Shown here piece after piece: positions 50,472 to 61,590 of a stretch of DNA of 64,000 bases. Made by a program: the position numbers and the translations under genes. Source of the stretch: Todiramphus chloris collaris (Eukaryota; Chordata; Aves; Coraciiformes; Alcedinidae); NCBI GenBank assembly GCA_025345505.1, contig JANVCC010000030.1, positions 5,439,532 through 5,503,531 of the forward strand. The letters run 5' to 3'. The notes beneath the pieces were generated by a model. That model saw only the letters and a program-made list of their open reading frames with translations. It made no database searches and had not been told where the DNA came from. Positions within the stretch are counted from its first letter, which is position 1; each line of letters opens with the position of its first letter.

Positions 50472-52187
50472 GTATGATGACTTTTCCCAGGCACATAGGG
50501 AGAAACCTTTTCTTAAAAGCTCCTGGAGAGGCTGGTGTGACCAAGAGCAAGAAAGCAGCAGTTCTTTGTGTTCTGGCACCTAAGTAAATGCCTGGTAAAA
50601 GATCATATCCAGGCTGAGCATAAGAGGGATTTGCAAATGCTGCAGAGACAGTGGCAGGTGGGGGCTCCTCGGTACTTCTCTGTGGACTCTTTGGGTGTCG
50701 GACCTTGGGACCTCTTTTGGTTTTGTTTCACCAAAAGCAGTTACCTACCCTTTGGATGAGGATTTATTTAACTCGGTTCTCCTCAGCTGCTGGGAGAAGC
50801 CTTCCACGCCGCTATCGCATTGCATTTCAGGGAACCCAACCATGCTGGGGCTTCCCCACTCTGCATCCCCGTGGAGGCACCAGCCCACGCTTGGCTTACA
50901 GAGAAGGCAACAGAAACTGCTGATCACTGATGCAAGATCCCAGCCCATCACCACATCTTCAGGAGACTGCCCGAGGCTAGAAGGCTCCTGAGGTTTCCTG
51001 AGAAGAATGAACAATGTCAGCACAAAATACAGTGGCTGCTCACAGAGCAAGCATTGGCAGGGGATTCACTGACCGTTTTGGGGACTCATGTAAAACACTC
51101 TTGTTTCCCAAATTTCCTGTGAGCCAGGCTGAATGAATTCCTCAAATATAATACATTCTAACAATACTGGCTAAGGTGCAACAGACCCAAGTAAGCTTAC
51201 AGCTGTTCCTTTTTTCATCTTTTTTTTTACCTCAGCCCCTTTTGGGCAGTGTGCTGGTAACTTCATGAACTTGCAGGGAGGTCATGCGCATTTCAGACAT
51301 GAAACAGGCACATGTATTTCTTGGGTGAAACTCCAATCATTAGCATTATTGCGAGCATTTACTGCTATTTTTATAAAATGCATCTGGACAAACATTGCAA
51401 ACTGCTGATTGAGACTAAGCAGCAAATGACTGAATGAGAAGAGTCTTGAAATTTCCCTCTGCAAGGGGTGGGAAGGCAAAGGACCATGGATCCTATGAAT
51501 TACTGCCGTAATAAAAACCTTACATTTTGACATCTTTCTTTTCAGAATCCTTCAAACTGTTGTCTATGTTGTTCTTTTCTCTAGCATTTCACCTATGCAC
51601 TTACCACTACAGCTCTGTATTGATTGGTTACAAAAAATTACTTGACAGCTTGGCCTGTCCCTCTGACTCCATCACCAGGAAAAGGATAGTTTTCAAGTCC
51701 ATATGCAAATTTTTTCATATTTCAACATCCAGGCCTCATGCCATTCAGCTACCTTCACTAGCACCACTGAAGCCCTCTTTGATACCTGGAACAAAGTTCT
51801 TACCTTAATTTCTGCTAGGACAGATTGTACCAAAGCACGTTACCATTCTGTAGCTGTCCAAGACCTGCACCATGGGTTGAACGTCGTCATCTAGATCACA
51901 AACGATGCTTATAAAATTCCTTGTATAACAACATCTGCACCACATTTGCCTGGCTTATACTTGATTACTTGATTTACTTGTCTTTGTGAACATACGCTTC
52001 TTTCCTAAACTCTTTTTAGGACTACCACTGCTGTGAAATAGTTCCTCCAAGAGCAATAAAGAAGTCTCAGTGTTTTTAAGTCCACCAGAAAGACTTTGCT
52101 GGACTATAAAATAGAGACGCCTACAGGGATAAGCTTCTTGCTACCTGAAATGGTCCCACTCTATATATAAATACAGTCCTGACACTC

Positions 52188-52214
52188 TTTTTTTTTTTTT
52201 TTTGTGTGTGTGTA
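52188..52214 (+). repeat. T16 run followed by (GT)n
   Basis: Sixteen T followed by about five GT units. Confidence 0.9.
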
Positions 52215-52605
52215 GTTCACAATTTCACTCATATAAAACCTGTTTACAGCAATTCCATCAAATGTCATTTAACAGCACTTCTATACCAAGATATGGAAGT
52301 TATGAGTTATGCCAAAATAAATGACAGCCAGCTGGTCAAACTACTTATGTCAAGGAAGAAAAGGATGAAAAAGAAGCTGAGGACAAGCAGTAACTATCAA
52401 CAGGATGATTACCAGGTACATGAGAAGAAACTTTCAGGTTTACATGGATGCTGTTCCTTGGTGAGTTCCCATCCATCTGTCAGCTTCATTTGGGACCACA
52501 CTCCCTGATTCAAACTGATAGCAAGTATCTGAGTCAAATAAGTGAATATTTTTGCTAAATGTTGTCTGTCACATCATGTTACTCCACTTTTGTTTCTTCA
52601 CCTTA

Positions 52606-52662
52606 TGTACCAACATGATGTGGTGTAACATAGCATGATGCAGCGTAAATGATTTAATGTGA
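52606..52662 (+). repeat. Degenerate short tandem repeat
   Basis: Three or four imperfect units of about 15-20 bases around 'acatgatgtggtgta' and 'gcatgatgcagcgta'. The similarity is visible but weak. Confidence 0.35.
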
Positions 52663-53348
52663 CATGACAGAAAAACATTGCTTCAGCTCTTGGAATAAAC
52701 ACCTGCTTTTAGCAGTTATTTTATCTGCTGGAAACAGTTTCTTAAAACATTTAACCTGGGTCCTCCTAATGTACAGTGCACTTTGCTGTTTGTATGTCTC
52801 TAATACTTTACATAATACATTCTTTGATCATTTTCTTTTATTCTGGAGGCCACATTCCTTCTTAAAGGGTTGTGGATTTTGGTGGTTTTTCTTTTTGTTA
52901 GAAGGAAAAAGTTGTCTTACAAAAAGTAGGGAAAAAGGAACTAATCTGTTTAGATTTAGACTAATCTGAATGGAGACACATATGGAAAAAGTCCTTATTA
53001 TGGATTGAAAACACCGTCTCTATTAATGGCAAAGAACATATTTACCTATGGGTAGTAATAATAACAACGGTAACAAAGTTTACAAAGCTTGTTTTTCCTT
53101 CAAAAACTTCAGCAGAACGTTTTAAGTGAAAATTGGGTAAAAAATCTCTCCTTGGAGAAATACAGACACAGGTAAGGCAAACATTTAACTGCGTTCATTT
53201 TGTATTTGCAGATGTAGTTTTTATGAAACAGAACATTTTCAATAAGAAAAGCCAAGGTTTGGGTGAGCCTTCCTGGAAGTTTGGTTCATTATCCATGACC
53301 TGACTGACAAAAATATTAGCAGTGGGAAATAAAACTGCTGGTTCACTT

Positions 53349-53352
<4 letters not shown>

Positions 53353-53379
<27 letters not shown>
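53353..53379 (+). repeat. Poly-A tract (27 A)
   Basis: The longest A run in the window. No retrocopy body or polyadenylation signal context was recognised before it. Confidence 0.9.
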
Positions 53380-53383
<4 letters not shown>

Positions 53384-53974
53384 ATCCATATTGAATATAT
53401 TCTTTCCTTCCAAAAATCCTTCCATCTGTGTGTGAATATGTGAAAGCTAATTAAATTGGCAGCCATGGCATTGTACTTCTCATTTGGAGGACCTTCATCT
53501 CAAGCTAGAAGAGCTTCATCTTCCAGGTCCTCATTACAGAAGTGTCTTTCTCAAGCAGAGGGAAGGGGAATGAAATGCAAGTGACCTTCATCTAATCAGA
53601 TCACAAAGTTCAAAACAGATGGATTTCAGAAAACATAAATAAAACTGAATCACCACGATCTTTTCAAAAGGAATAGAAGTGATCCCAAGGAGGCAGATAT
53701 GTGGCTTCTGCAAGCTGGAGATTGCAGATGCATTTGCCATGGTCCCTGTATACTTGGCATCTTTAGAAGAAAGCCTACAATTGTCACTGGGTACCTGTAA
53801 TTTTTCCACCAGCTGTCCTCCTTGCTCCTTGTCCAGAAAAATGTGCCACCTTGATACATGGCAGGGAACACTAAAGTTAAATTTCAAAGATGTATTGCAA
53901 ATGCGAGGCTGGGGTTGTGGCCAGTGAGGGGGAAAGGGCCTTTGGTGCTGCAGGGAGCAGGGAAACAGGCTGAT

Positions 53975-54518
53975 GTGTGGCCAGCAGGACTAGGGCAGTG
54001 ATTGTCCCCCCATACTCAGCACTGGTGAGGCTGCACCTCGAATACTGGGTTCAGTTTTGGGCCACTCACTACAAGAAAGACATTGAGATGCTGGAGTGTG
54101 TCCAAAGAAGGGCTACAAAGCTGGTGAAGGATCTAGAGCACAAGTCTTGTGAGGAGCAGCTGAGGGAACAGGGGATGTTCGGCCTGGAGAAAAGGAGGCT
54201 CAGGGCAGACCTTCTCACTCTTGACAACTTCCTGAAAGGAAATTTGAGCGAGGTGGGGTAGGTTTCTTCTACCAAGGAACAAGCAGTAAGACAATAGGAA
54301 ATGGCCTCAAGTTGCACCAGGTTAGACATGAGGAACAATTTCTTCCCCAAAGCCTGCCCAGGCTACCCATGGCAGTGGTGGAGTCCCCATACCAGGAGGG
54401 CTTTCAAAGCTGTGTAGATGTGGTGCTGAGTGACATGGTTTAGTGGTGCCCTGGCAGTGTTGGGTTGAGACCTTGATGATCTTCAAGGTCTCTTTCCACC
54501 AAAATGATTCTAAGATTG
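53975..54518 (+). mobile_element. CR1 LINE 3' fragment
   Basis: A 5'-truncated copy of about 540 bases. It starts at 'gtggccagcaggactagggc', inside ORF2, and runs through the C-terminus and 3' UTR to 'ttccaccaaaatgattctaa'. It shares the 3' UTR blocks 'gatgtggtgctgagtgacat' and 'ccctggcagtgttgggtt' with the fragment at 1620-1877, so both are one subfamily. Confidence 0.96.
53977..54261 (+). pseudogene. CR1 ORF2 C-terminal fragment, frameshifted
   Basis: The open part reads [57 protein letters not shown] and [18 protein letters not shown], all recognisable CR1 ORF2 segments. The frame then ends early at GNLSEVG, while nucleotide similarity to CR1 continues. The remainder of the C-terminus (ASSCTR-type segment) is in another frame. 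The polymerase and endonuclease domains are absent. Confidence 0.9.
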
Positions 54519-57500
54519 CACATAATCTGTCCTCACATGGGGACTGTGCTGTGGTGCTAGCAGCACGGTAGTGTTGGGGCCAGCAGAGCAGCGGGAGTTC
54601 AGTGTGCCTGGGTCAGGAAAGGCAGTTAGACAGGGCTGCAGGTTTGATAGCACAGAGAGCCAAATCCTGCATTTCTTTGAACCAAATGCAGAGCACTTTT
54701 TGACCTTTGGTAAAAAACACTCAGAGGTGTTGGGCAAAGCAGATTTTAATTTATAATAAAAGTGAGGACACTGTTGCCTACATGTTTACAGAGGTTCCGA
54801 AGAGCTCCCTTGCTATGTGAGCCCTGCAAGTTGGCAATGTATTTTAATGTATTTATTTGATCATGCATTCATTCTTTCATTCATTCATCTATTCAGTCAT
54901 TCATTCAGACACTTGTTCATTCATGCCCGTCCTTTTGCAGGAAGAGAACATAAGCCAGCAGTGGCATACTTCTTCACTGTCCTGATTTACAGCAATGTCT
55001 CTGAGTTTGTGTCGATAAATCTCTTGCCCCACCCCCCCAGTCTGACATTATCCCTCGTTAGTGACTGGGATTTAAAAAAGGGATTAAAAATAAAATCAGA
55101 TTTCAGATAGATAGATTTGTGTATCGGTTGCAGTGCTTTGATTAAAGTGCTGAGTTGTTGGTGTTTGCTTGTTTTTAAGACCCGTTGTGTTCACAGTTCT
55201 CTAGATCTTGCAATAATTTTCACACACAAACCCTGACTGTTTAACTGGCCCAATAATTTTGCCATTAGTACCAAATTACAAGGTCCCCATTGCCCTCCCA
55301 GTGCCTGCCCAGCAGCTGCCAACGTATAGGGGAGCTTTGGTGAGCGTGGCTCTCACATCTGCTTTCTTTGCATCTGTGGGACCTTTCGGTACTTTCTGGC
55401 CAAAGTAAATATTTCTTTAAAAATAACCTTTCTGAAGGGGCCATCCCTGCTCTGGTTGCTGGCAGGCAGTGACTGTATGGGTCATATCTAGAGTTGTCTT
55501 GCCATCACTGTGCATCTCAGCCTAAACAGGTACATTTTACCTGCTTCTGAGTATACCTTAAACAGAAAGAGGACTGAAATGAAGGGGTGCTACTGTTTGA
55601 GTTGGGATTTCTCACATCCTAATAGTTTCCGGAACAATTTTTCTCCCATGTCTCTGAAATACCCTTAATTAATATTGCAAACACTTTGCAACATAATTGT
55701 GCCCCTCAACTGTTAACCTTGAAAAATATTTGACAGTGCCCTGACAGCTCAGAAACTTGTTATCACAGGGACTATAATAAATCCATAAATATCCTAATTT
55801 CTCTCATATGTCACAGAATAATTCTTTGTTGTCAGTCTTTTCCTTTTTTTTTTTTTTCCCCATAGTTTTCTTTTTGACCTGGTGGCTGGAGATGCAAGAA
55901 AGAAAGAGAGAAAGAGGGTATTTTTTTTTTTTAAAAGGGGCAGTTTGCAGGAAAAGGTACTTAGATATCATAACATACCATATGTAACTTAGTATTTTTT
56001 ATAAAAAGGAGACTTTCCTTGAATTTTTCACTCATTTGGATGTCTTCAGGGCACCAGAGGACAGAGACGCTGGACGGCACAACCTGCCATCTGTAATCGG
56101 GTCAGAACTAGTCCCTGCTAAACAAAAAGACAATACTGCAATTCACATTGTGCAGAGCCATAGTTGCCTTATAGTTGCAACTGCTTCTTCTTAAATAAAC
56201 AACTGTTTAAAAAGAATTCTGATGTCCTATAGATTGAAAATGTGCTTAAACACCATGTTCATTTTGGATGAGAAAATGAGAAATTGAAAATATATGTATT
56301 CCTCTGACATCAGTGGCCTAAATAAAGGCGCAGAAATCCCTAATAACTGAATAACTTTAATCAAAGTTATTAAAATTTCACCTACTGGTTAGTTCTTACA
56401 AGGACTCAGAAACTCTGTTTATTTGACAGCTTGGCATCGACTGCTGTTGATAACGGAGACGATCCTCTTCCAGGCCTGTCTGCTGTTCTTACTATGCTGC
56501 CATTTGAAATCATCAGGAAAAAAAATAATCATAAGCTTAAAAAAGCTAAAGCAGACAGGCTGTTTCAGATTATTTCAGTTATGTGTGTTTGCTACAAAAA
56601 CCGAATGTTCCTGTTAAAATGTAGTCTGATTTTTCTCCCGAAAATCAGGTTAAAACCAAAAGGATTAGGCAAAGACATACCCAGGGAGAGAATTTAGAAC
56701 TGGGTTCAACTGTGCTTTGGAAATTGTGGAAACACTTTGGTTTGAGGCCTTCTCTCTTTTAGTAGTAATTGTTTTCCTAACTATATGTATTCTTTACATA
56801 TTTCTGTATCAGGGATTAACTATGTAGTTTAGCAGAAAACATAAAAGAAGCTTGTTATTTTACAATTTAATTTAGAGGAATTTGAAGGTGGGGGATCAGT
56901 AGGGAAAGCAAGAGCAGCCGCTTTTCTTATAATTTTCCTATTAGAATATACTAATTTCCACACTTCTGTACCCTCATTTTTGGTGTGCTTGTAGGTATTA
57001 TTCTCATATTTGGATCCAGTAGCCCAGAAAGCTTGAAAAGAGTGAGTCTGTTTTTTGCTAAAGGAACACTTTCTCACTTGGTTCAGACACGCCTTCAGCT
57101 TTTGTTTGCTAATCTTCATATAAAATGACAAAAGCGTGCTGCAAAAATGACATTATTCCACGCTCATGAACTTGCAATGTGTATTCCAAAAAAGAAACTC
57201 AATACATCGTGTACTTGTAAAACTTGGCTGTCCTAGAGGTGCTTCACATGTTTTGCTTTATAACAAATTTTCAAGACAAGGAGCAACTTTCACCTCTGCT
57301 GGACACAGAGCTGGAGCTCAGAGGGGGTGACTGTGTTCAAGATGGCTCAGGAAACATGTGACACCACAGAGTGATGGACCTGTATCTTCAGAGCCTGCAA
57401 ATCCCAACTGCTGCAGCAGCCTCCTTTGTGTGCTGCTTTTCCTCCCAGATGAAACTGCCTTATCCTTGACCCCCTTTAATGCAGGTTTTTCAAGCCAGTA

Positions 57501-57570
57501 AACAGTCAAAACTTTTAAATGGCTTAAACTTTTAAACCATCCAAGATGTTAAAACATTAAGTGTGAAACA
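54519..57570. other. Unique sequence, nothing recognised
   Basis: It contains a degenerate TTCA tetranucleotide tract (54865-54926) and T runs of 14 (55844-55857) and 12 (55921-55932). At 56420-56512 an acceptor-like 'tttgacag' is followed by a protein-like open frame (ASTAVDNGDDPLPGL...) with no recognised family and no convincing donor. Confidence 0.55.
54865..54926 (+). repeat. Degenerate (TTCA)n microsatellite
   Basis: About twelve four-base units of TTCA/ATTC with scattered substitutions. They encode the F/I/H/S-rich part of an overlapping 97-codon frame, which is an artefact. Confidence 0.85.
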
Positions 57571-57665
57571 TTAACCTGGGCTAGTGGAAGGTGTCTCTAC
57601 CCATGACAGGGAGGCTGGAACTAGATGATCTTTAAGGTCCTTTCCAATACAAATCATTCTATGAA
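57571..57665 (+). mobile_element. CR1 LINE 3' tail
   Basis: It reads 'ttaacctgggctagtggaag', 'gtgtctctacccatgacagg', 'gatgatctttaaggtccttt', then 'catttctatgaaat'-like terminal sequence. It is the same 3' UTR subfamily as the copies at 7515-7907 and 39098-39557, cut down to about 95 bases. Confidence 0.93.
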
Positions 57666-60544
57666 ATCTTTGACGAATGTCAGACATTTCTATAGTAAGT
57701 GCAATTATCATTTAGTACCCTACTGTTCAATATTATTACCTGGCTGGTGATGGATCCAGTTGTGATATCCAGTGCTATCTTTTCCAGACCTTATCCCTTT
57801 GACCAAAACTAAACTCAGGTGACCTGAACCTGCTTGCCTGCCAGTTATCTAATATAAGCTCAGAGGTCACGACCTGTCCATTCAGGCTTTCATATTTTCA
57901 AATACATTTTCAAAGTGTGAGATTTGTTTCCAAAGATTAGCAATCCCCTTGCAACATATTATTGGCTTTTTTGACTTATTTAAATCAACTGGTTCTGATA
58001 GTGGTTTCATCAACAGCACACCACTAATTATATCAATATATTTACACCAGGAATACCTTTAGCCCAGTAATACATGGGTCTCCATTACCAGCTCTTTTAT
58101 TAGAGTTTTTTTGGGTTTTTTGCACAGCGTTCTGTTTGTCCTACGTATGCCCACAGCTGCCTACTGAAGCAGGACAGTAAAGGCTTTGGGGATTTCCCAA
58201 CAATCAAGTTGAAATCTCTTTCCTGGTTAGTATTCAGCAATGTTATAACATTTAGCAGACATTTTCCTTTCTCACAGCTTTCAATAGGCTACATTTATCA
58301 GCATGGAGTAGCAATCAACATGCATTTGCTTGTGTATTTATATAAGTCAGCTGTATGCTTCCTCATTATTTGCAATTCTTCCTTTAAAAAACTTTGCTTT
58401 CTTTGACTTTACCAAGGAAAATCTGGGTATATATTATGTGTATATGGTTATGTGTGGAAAGTACTTTTTGGTGTACAAAAAATATCAGCTTTATCAAAGG
58501 TATTTCATTAATAGCTAAAAGAATTATTTATGTAACCCCTTATTTAATCCCCAGATATATCTGATGTTGGCATTATGTATTAGATAAGTTTTTTTAAAAA
58601 TATGTTTTTGTCATTTGTATCTCTGCACTTAAGACACCAGTTTCCTACTGGAAGCTGAATTCTAATACTACTGGATTCTTGAGAAAAAGAAAACAGTATC
58701 TTCTGCAGACCTCTGAATGTGATCTCAGATAGCTGTACATGTACTTAAGCTATGAATGGACAGCACATCCGTTCTGAGAAATGTAAGGAGTGACCATTCT
58801 TATTCACTGAACAGAACAACCAAGATCTACTTTGAGTGGCCAAAGGAATTTGACTACAGAGCCAACAGAGTTTCTATATTTTTCCAGAACTAAATATTTA
58901 CCATCCTGTGAAACAGGCACTTACTCTTAAAGCAGTTGGGTGAAAGTGAAGGAACCCTTTTTTTTTTTCTAGACTGGTTATTTTGAAAGAATGAAAAGTC
59001 CTTGAGAATTGCTTGAGAGTTTGGAGGACAAGTCATTCCAATGAAAAGACACAGGGCAGAGTGCTGGTAAATATTCAATGCTTTATCACACTTGAAAGTG
59101 ATAAACAGTCACTGTTGCAGGTGCTCTCACAGGGCCAGTGCTTACATGGGGACAAGAGGACATAGCAAGACTCAAAGGTGCTGGTACAACAAGGTGCTCC
59201 TTGCTGCAGTGCACCCACACTCTCTCTGCTTGTACAGCCTCAGCTGGATTCTTCACACATGGTTTTACCCACACAGCTGAGGTGCTGAACAAGCAGCCAA
59301 AAAATGAGGGGTTGAGGAGGAGTGGATAGCAAAGGCTGCTATGATGGTGACTGCAGTTTGCCTGTTTCAAAGGGATGAGATTTCACTTCCATCATTGATG
59401 TGTACTGTTTTGTACCTCTAGTTTTTCCAGGCTAAAAGATGCAAAAATATACGATCCTTGAGGAAAGCTTTGAGAATTTCATTTTTGTCACAACTTGATT
59501 TGTTTAATGGAGCTTTTCTCAACCAGTTGGTTGCAACTCCAAAGGGTCATGAAAGTCAATTAGAAGACACAAGACACTTAAAATCTTATTACCACCTAAA
59601 ATAGAATAAAAAGTCTAAATCCTACTCCCTCATTCCATTTACACCATAATCCTCCAAGGTCACGCCTGCAACCTCTGAAACACACACAAATATGTACAGA
59701 ATTTAGAATTATGGTCGCAGATTGGAGAGTGTTTAATTTCCCCATAAAGTGAACTGGTCTTAAATATGTTACATGGGAAAGAAAGGCACATCTGACTGGA
59801 AAGAGTGTAAAGTACTGAGCTAATAATTAAATAAATGTGCAAATTATGTATTAATTTATCTTCCCTCCTTATTGATTTGTCTCATCAAAGAGTTAAAAAC
59901 AGTGCTTCCATACTTTTATATCATATTACAATTTTTTTTTTTTTAAATAATATCCAACTCAGAAAAGCACTTTGGCATCCGTCTGGCCCCCACAGTCTCC
60001 AACTTAATGGGCATTAACTGTCCCAACTGAGTTTCTGGAATAAAATCCATTGATCTGTGTCACTCAGGATCTTGAAAGCTGAAGACCTGAGGTTTAAGAA
60101 CCCAGACTGCTAATATGCACTAAAATGAGCTGGAAGCCTTCACTGGACTTCAGTTCACACTCTGACAACCCGAACTCCAGCTAAAATTCATCCAAGTAAA
60201 CCCCAAAATAAAATGAAATTATTTGCCTGTGCAAGATAAAAAAAAAATCTATTATTATTATTAAGGAACACTCCTTTCTCTCTGCCTCCTGCAGCTGTAG
60301 TTTAGGATTTCTCTTTTACAGACCAAACATCAAACGCAGTGAAATAGAGATTAGGTGGTGGAAGCTCAGGAAAATGATTCAGAGTTGAATAGGTTCATTC
60401 ATTACGTTTTCTCTGTTTGCTTGTACATATAGAATATATGTAGCTCAACTGAGCTATAATTGCAGGACGACATCAAGAGTAGTCTAAAAGTACCTGAGGC
60501 AAACACCCTGAGAAGGAGAAGGATCCTTTGGGGTGGTTCATGGG
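57666..60544. other. Unique AT-rich sequence, nothing recognised
   Basis: No interspersed repeat or exon was recognised. The longest frame, 59086-59370 on the minus strand (94 codons), overlaps frames on the other strand and has no family motif. A T run lies at 59932-59944. Confidence 0.6.
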
Positions 60545-60790
60545 GCTGCAAGTAGGTTGAATGGGATTAGAGGGGAAATGGAGTTGAATATTAAGAAGAA
60601 ATTATTCCCAGCAGCAAGCTCAGCTGAGCTAAAATAGCCTCCCAAGGGAAGTAATAGAAACAGTGCCATTTGACATCTCTAATGCTAGATTTGGCAAACT
60701 GTTAGAAACAGAGTGTGGAGAACAATTTTACATCTGCAGAGAGGTGGAGAGGACAACCTAAAACAAGCTCACTGAATCCCTGACCTTTCT
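60545..60790 (+). mobile_element. Old, diverged CR1-type LINE fragment
   Basis: Nucleotide similarity to the other copies is low, but one frame across 60633-60701 reads NSLPREVIETVPFDIS, clearly the CR1 C-terminal segment [17 protein letters not shown]. Just before it, 'ttaagaagaaattattccca' matches the 'aggaagaagttcttc' block. Stops interrupt the frame elsewhere. The end is unclear because the octamer tail is not visible. This is the oldest CR1 piece in the window and may belong to an ancient CR1/L3-like lineage. Confidence 0.75.
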
Positions 60791-61540
60791 AACTGCATGT
60801 GCTTATTTGCAAGTAGTATGGATAAAATCCTCACAACACAGCACTGTGTTAGCTTCACGTGCCCACAGTAGATCACAGTGAGTATGCAGATTTAATGAAA
60901 CACTATAATTAAATTTAAATTATCTTTTTTTTCTCTTTTTTCTCTTTTTTTTTACAGATGTGGAAAATTCCCCCACACCAAACATGGTTAAAAAAAAAAA
61001 AGAAAAAAAAGAGTGTATTTGTTTAATGTTTCTCAAGAAATTGTTCTCCGTAGAGGCCAGCATTATAATTAAAACTACTTAATCTGATCCCTTGAGATCT
61101 TTCCACACATATTTCCCATCCCAAGGCAATCTGAAATATAAACTTATTCAAAGTAAATCTGTCAGGAGAAACACTGGAATGGTTTTCCCGGTCAGGTCTC
61201 AGTGGGACAGGCTGAGTCTGACTCCAACAGGGTCAGCTCCACGGCGTTATTGAAATCAGGGCTGCAAAAGAGAAGGTTTGGTGTTGCAGGGGTCAGCAGC
61301 ATCTGGGCAATCTGGAGGAAGCATCTCACATTTTGGTGAGATGTCCAGAGCCTAAAGAATAGGAGAATTAAATCTGGCCTTTATTAAAGACCCAGTACAG
61401 GCTTTTTAATATGATCAGTCTGTTTCCTCGATTATCTAAATCTTAGTGAGCCCCATCATGTTGTATTTCTATGCTAACACAAAAATCATAAAACAGAAGT
61501 GAAGCTTTGCAGTCTTCTTTCTCCTGCTGTTGCCAATAAA
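60791..61540. other. Unique sequence with pyrimidine and A-rich tracts
   Basis: A long T/C tract ends in 'ttttttacag' at about 60957, like a 3' splice site. It is followed after about 30 bases by an A-rich tract (60991-61011). The frame after the acceptor-like site is short and runs into poly-lysine, so no exon is called. Confidence 0.55.
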
Positions 61541-61590
61541 GGTTGTACAAGATGATCCTTGAGGTCCCTTCCAACCTGGTATTCTATGCT
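61541..61590 (+). mobile_element. CR1 LINE 3' tail
   Basis: About 50 bases of CR1 3' end: 'ggttgtacaagatgatcctt', 'gaggtcccttccaac', then a single 'attctatg' octamer. This is extreme 5' truncation, as at 9428-9489. Confidence 0.88.

Larger units (their letters stand above)
50472..53974. other. Unique AT-rich sequence with simple repeats
   Basis: No exon with convincing splice signals follows the candidate at 50379-50471. GC-richer sequence at 50640-50990 carries overlapping frames on both strands without motifs. A T16 plus GT tract lies at 52188-52214 and a 27-A run at 53353-53379. The stretch ends at a CR1 copy. Confidence 0.55.

Noticed and set aside
60945..61011. 3' splice-like tract followed by ATG
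   Set aside because: The frame after it is about 20 codons and mostly poly-lysine from an A-rich tract.
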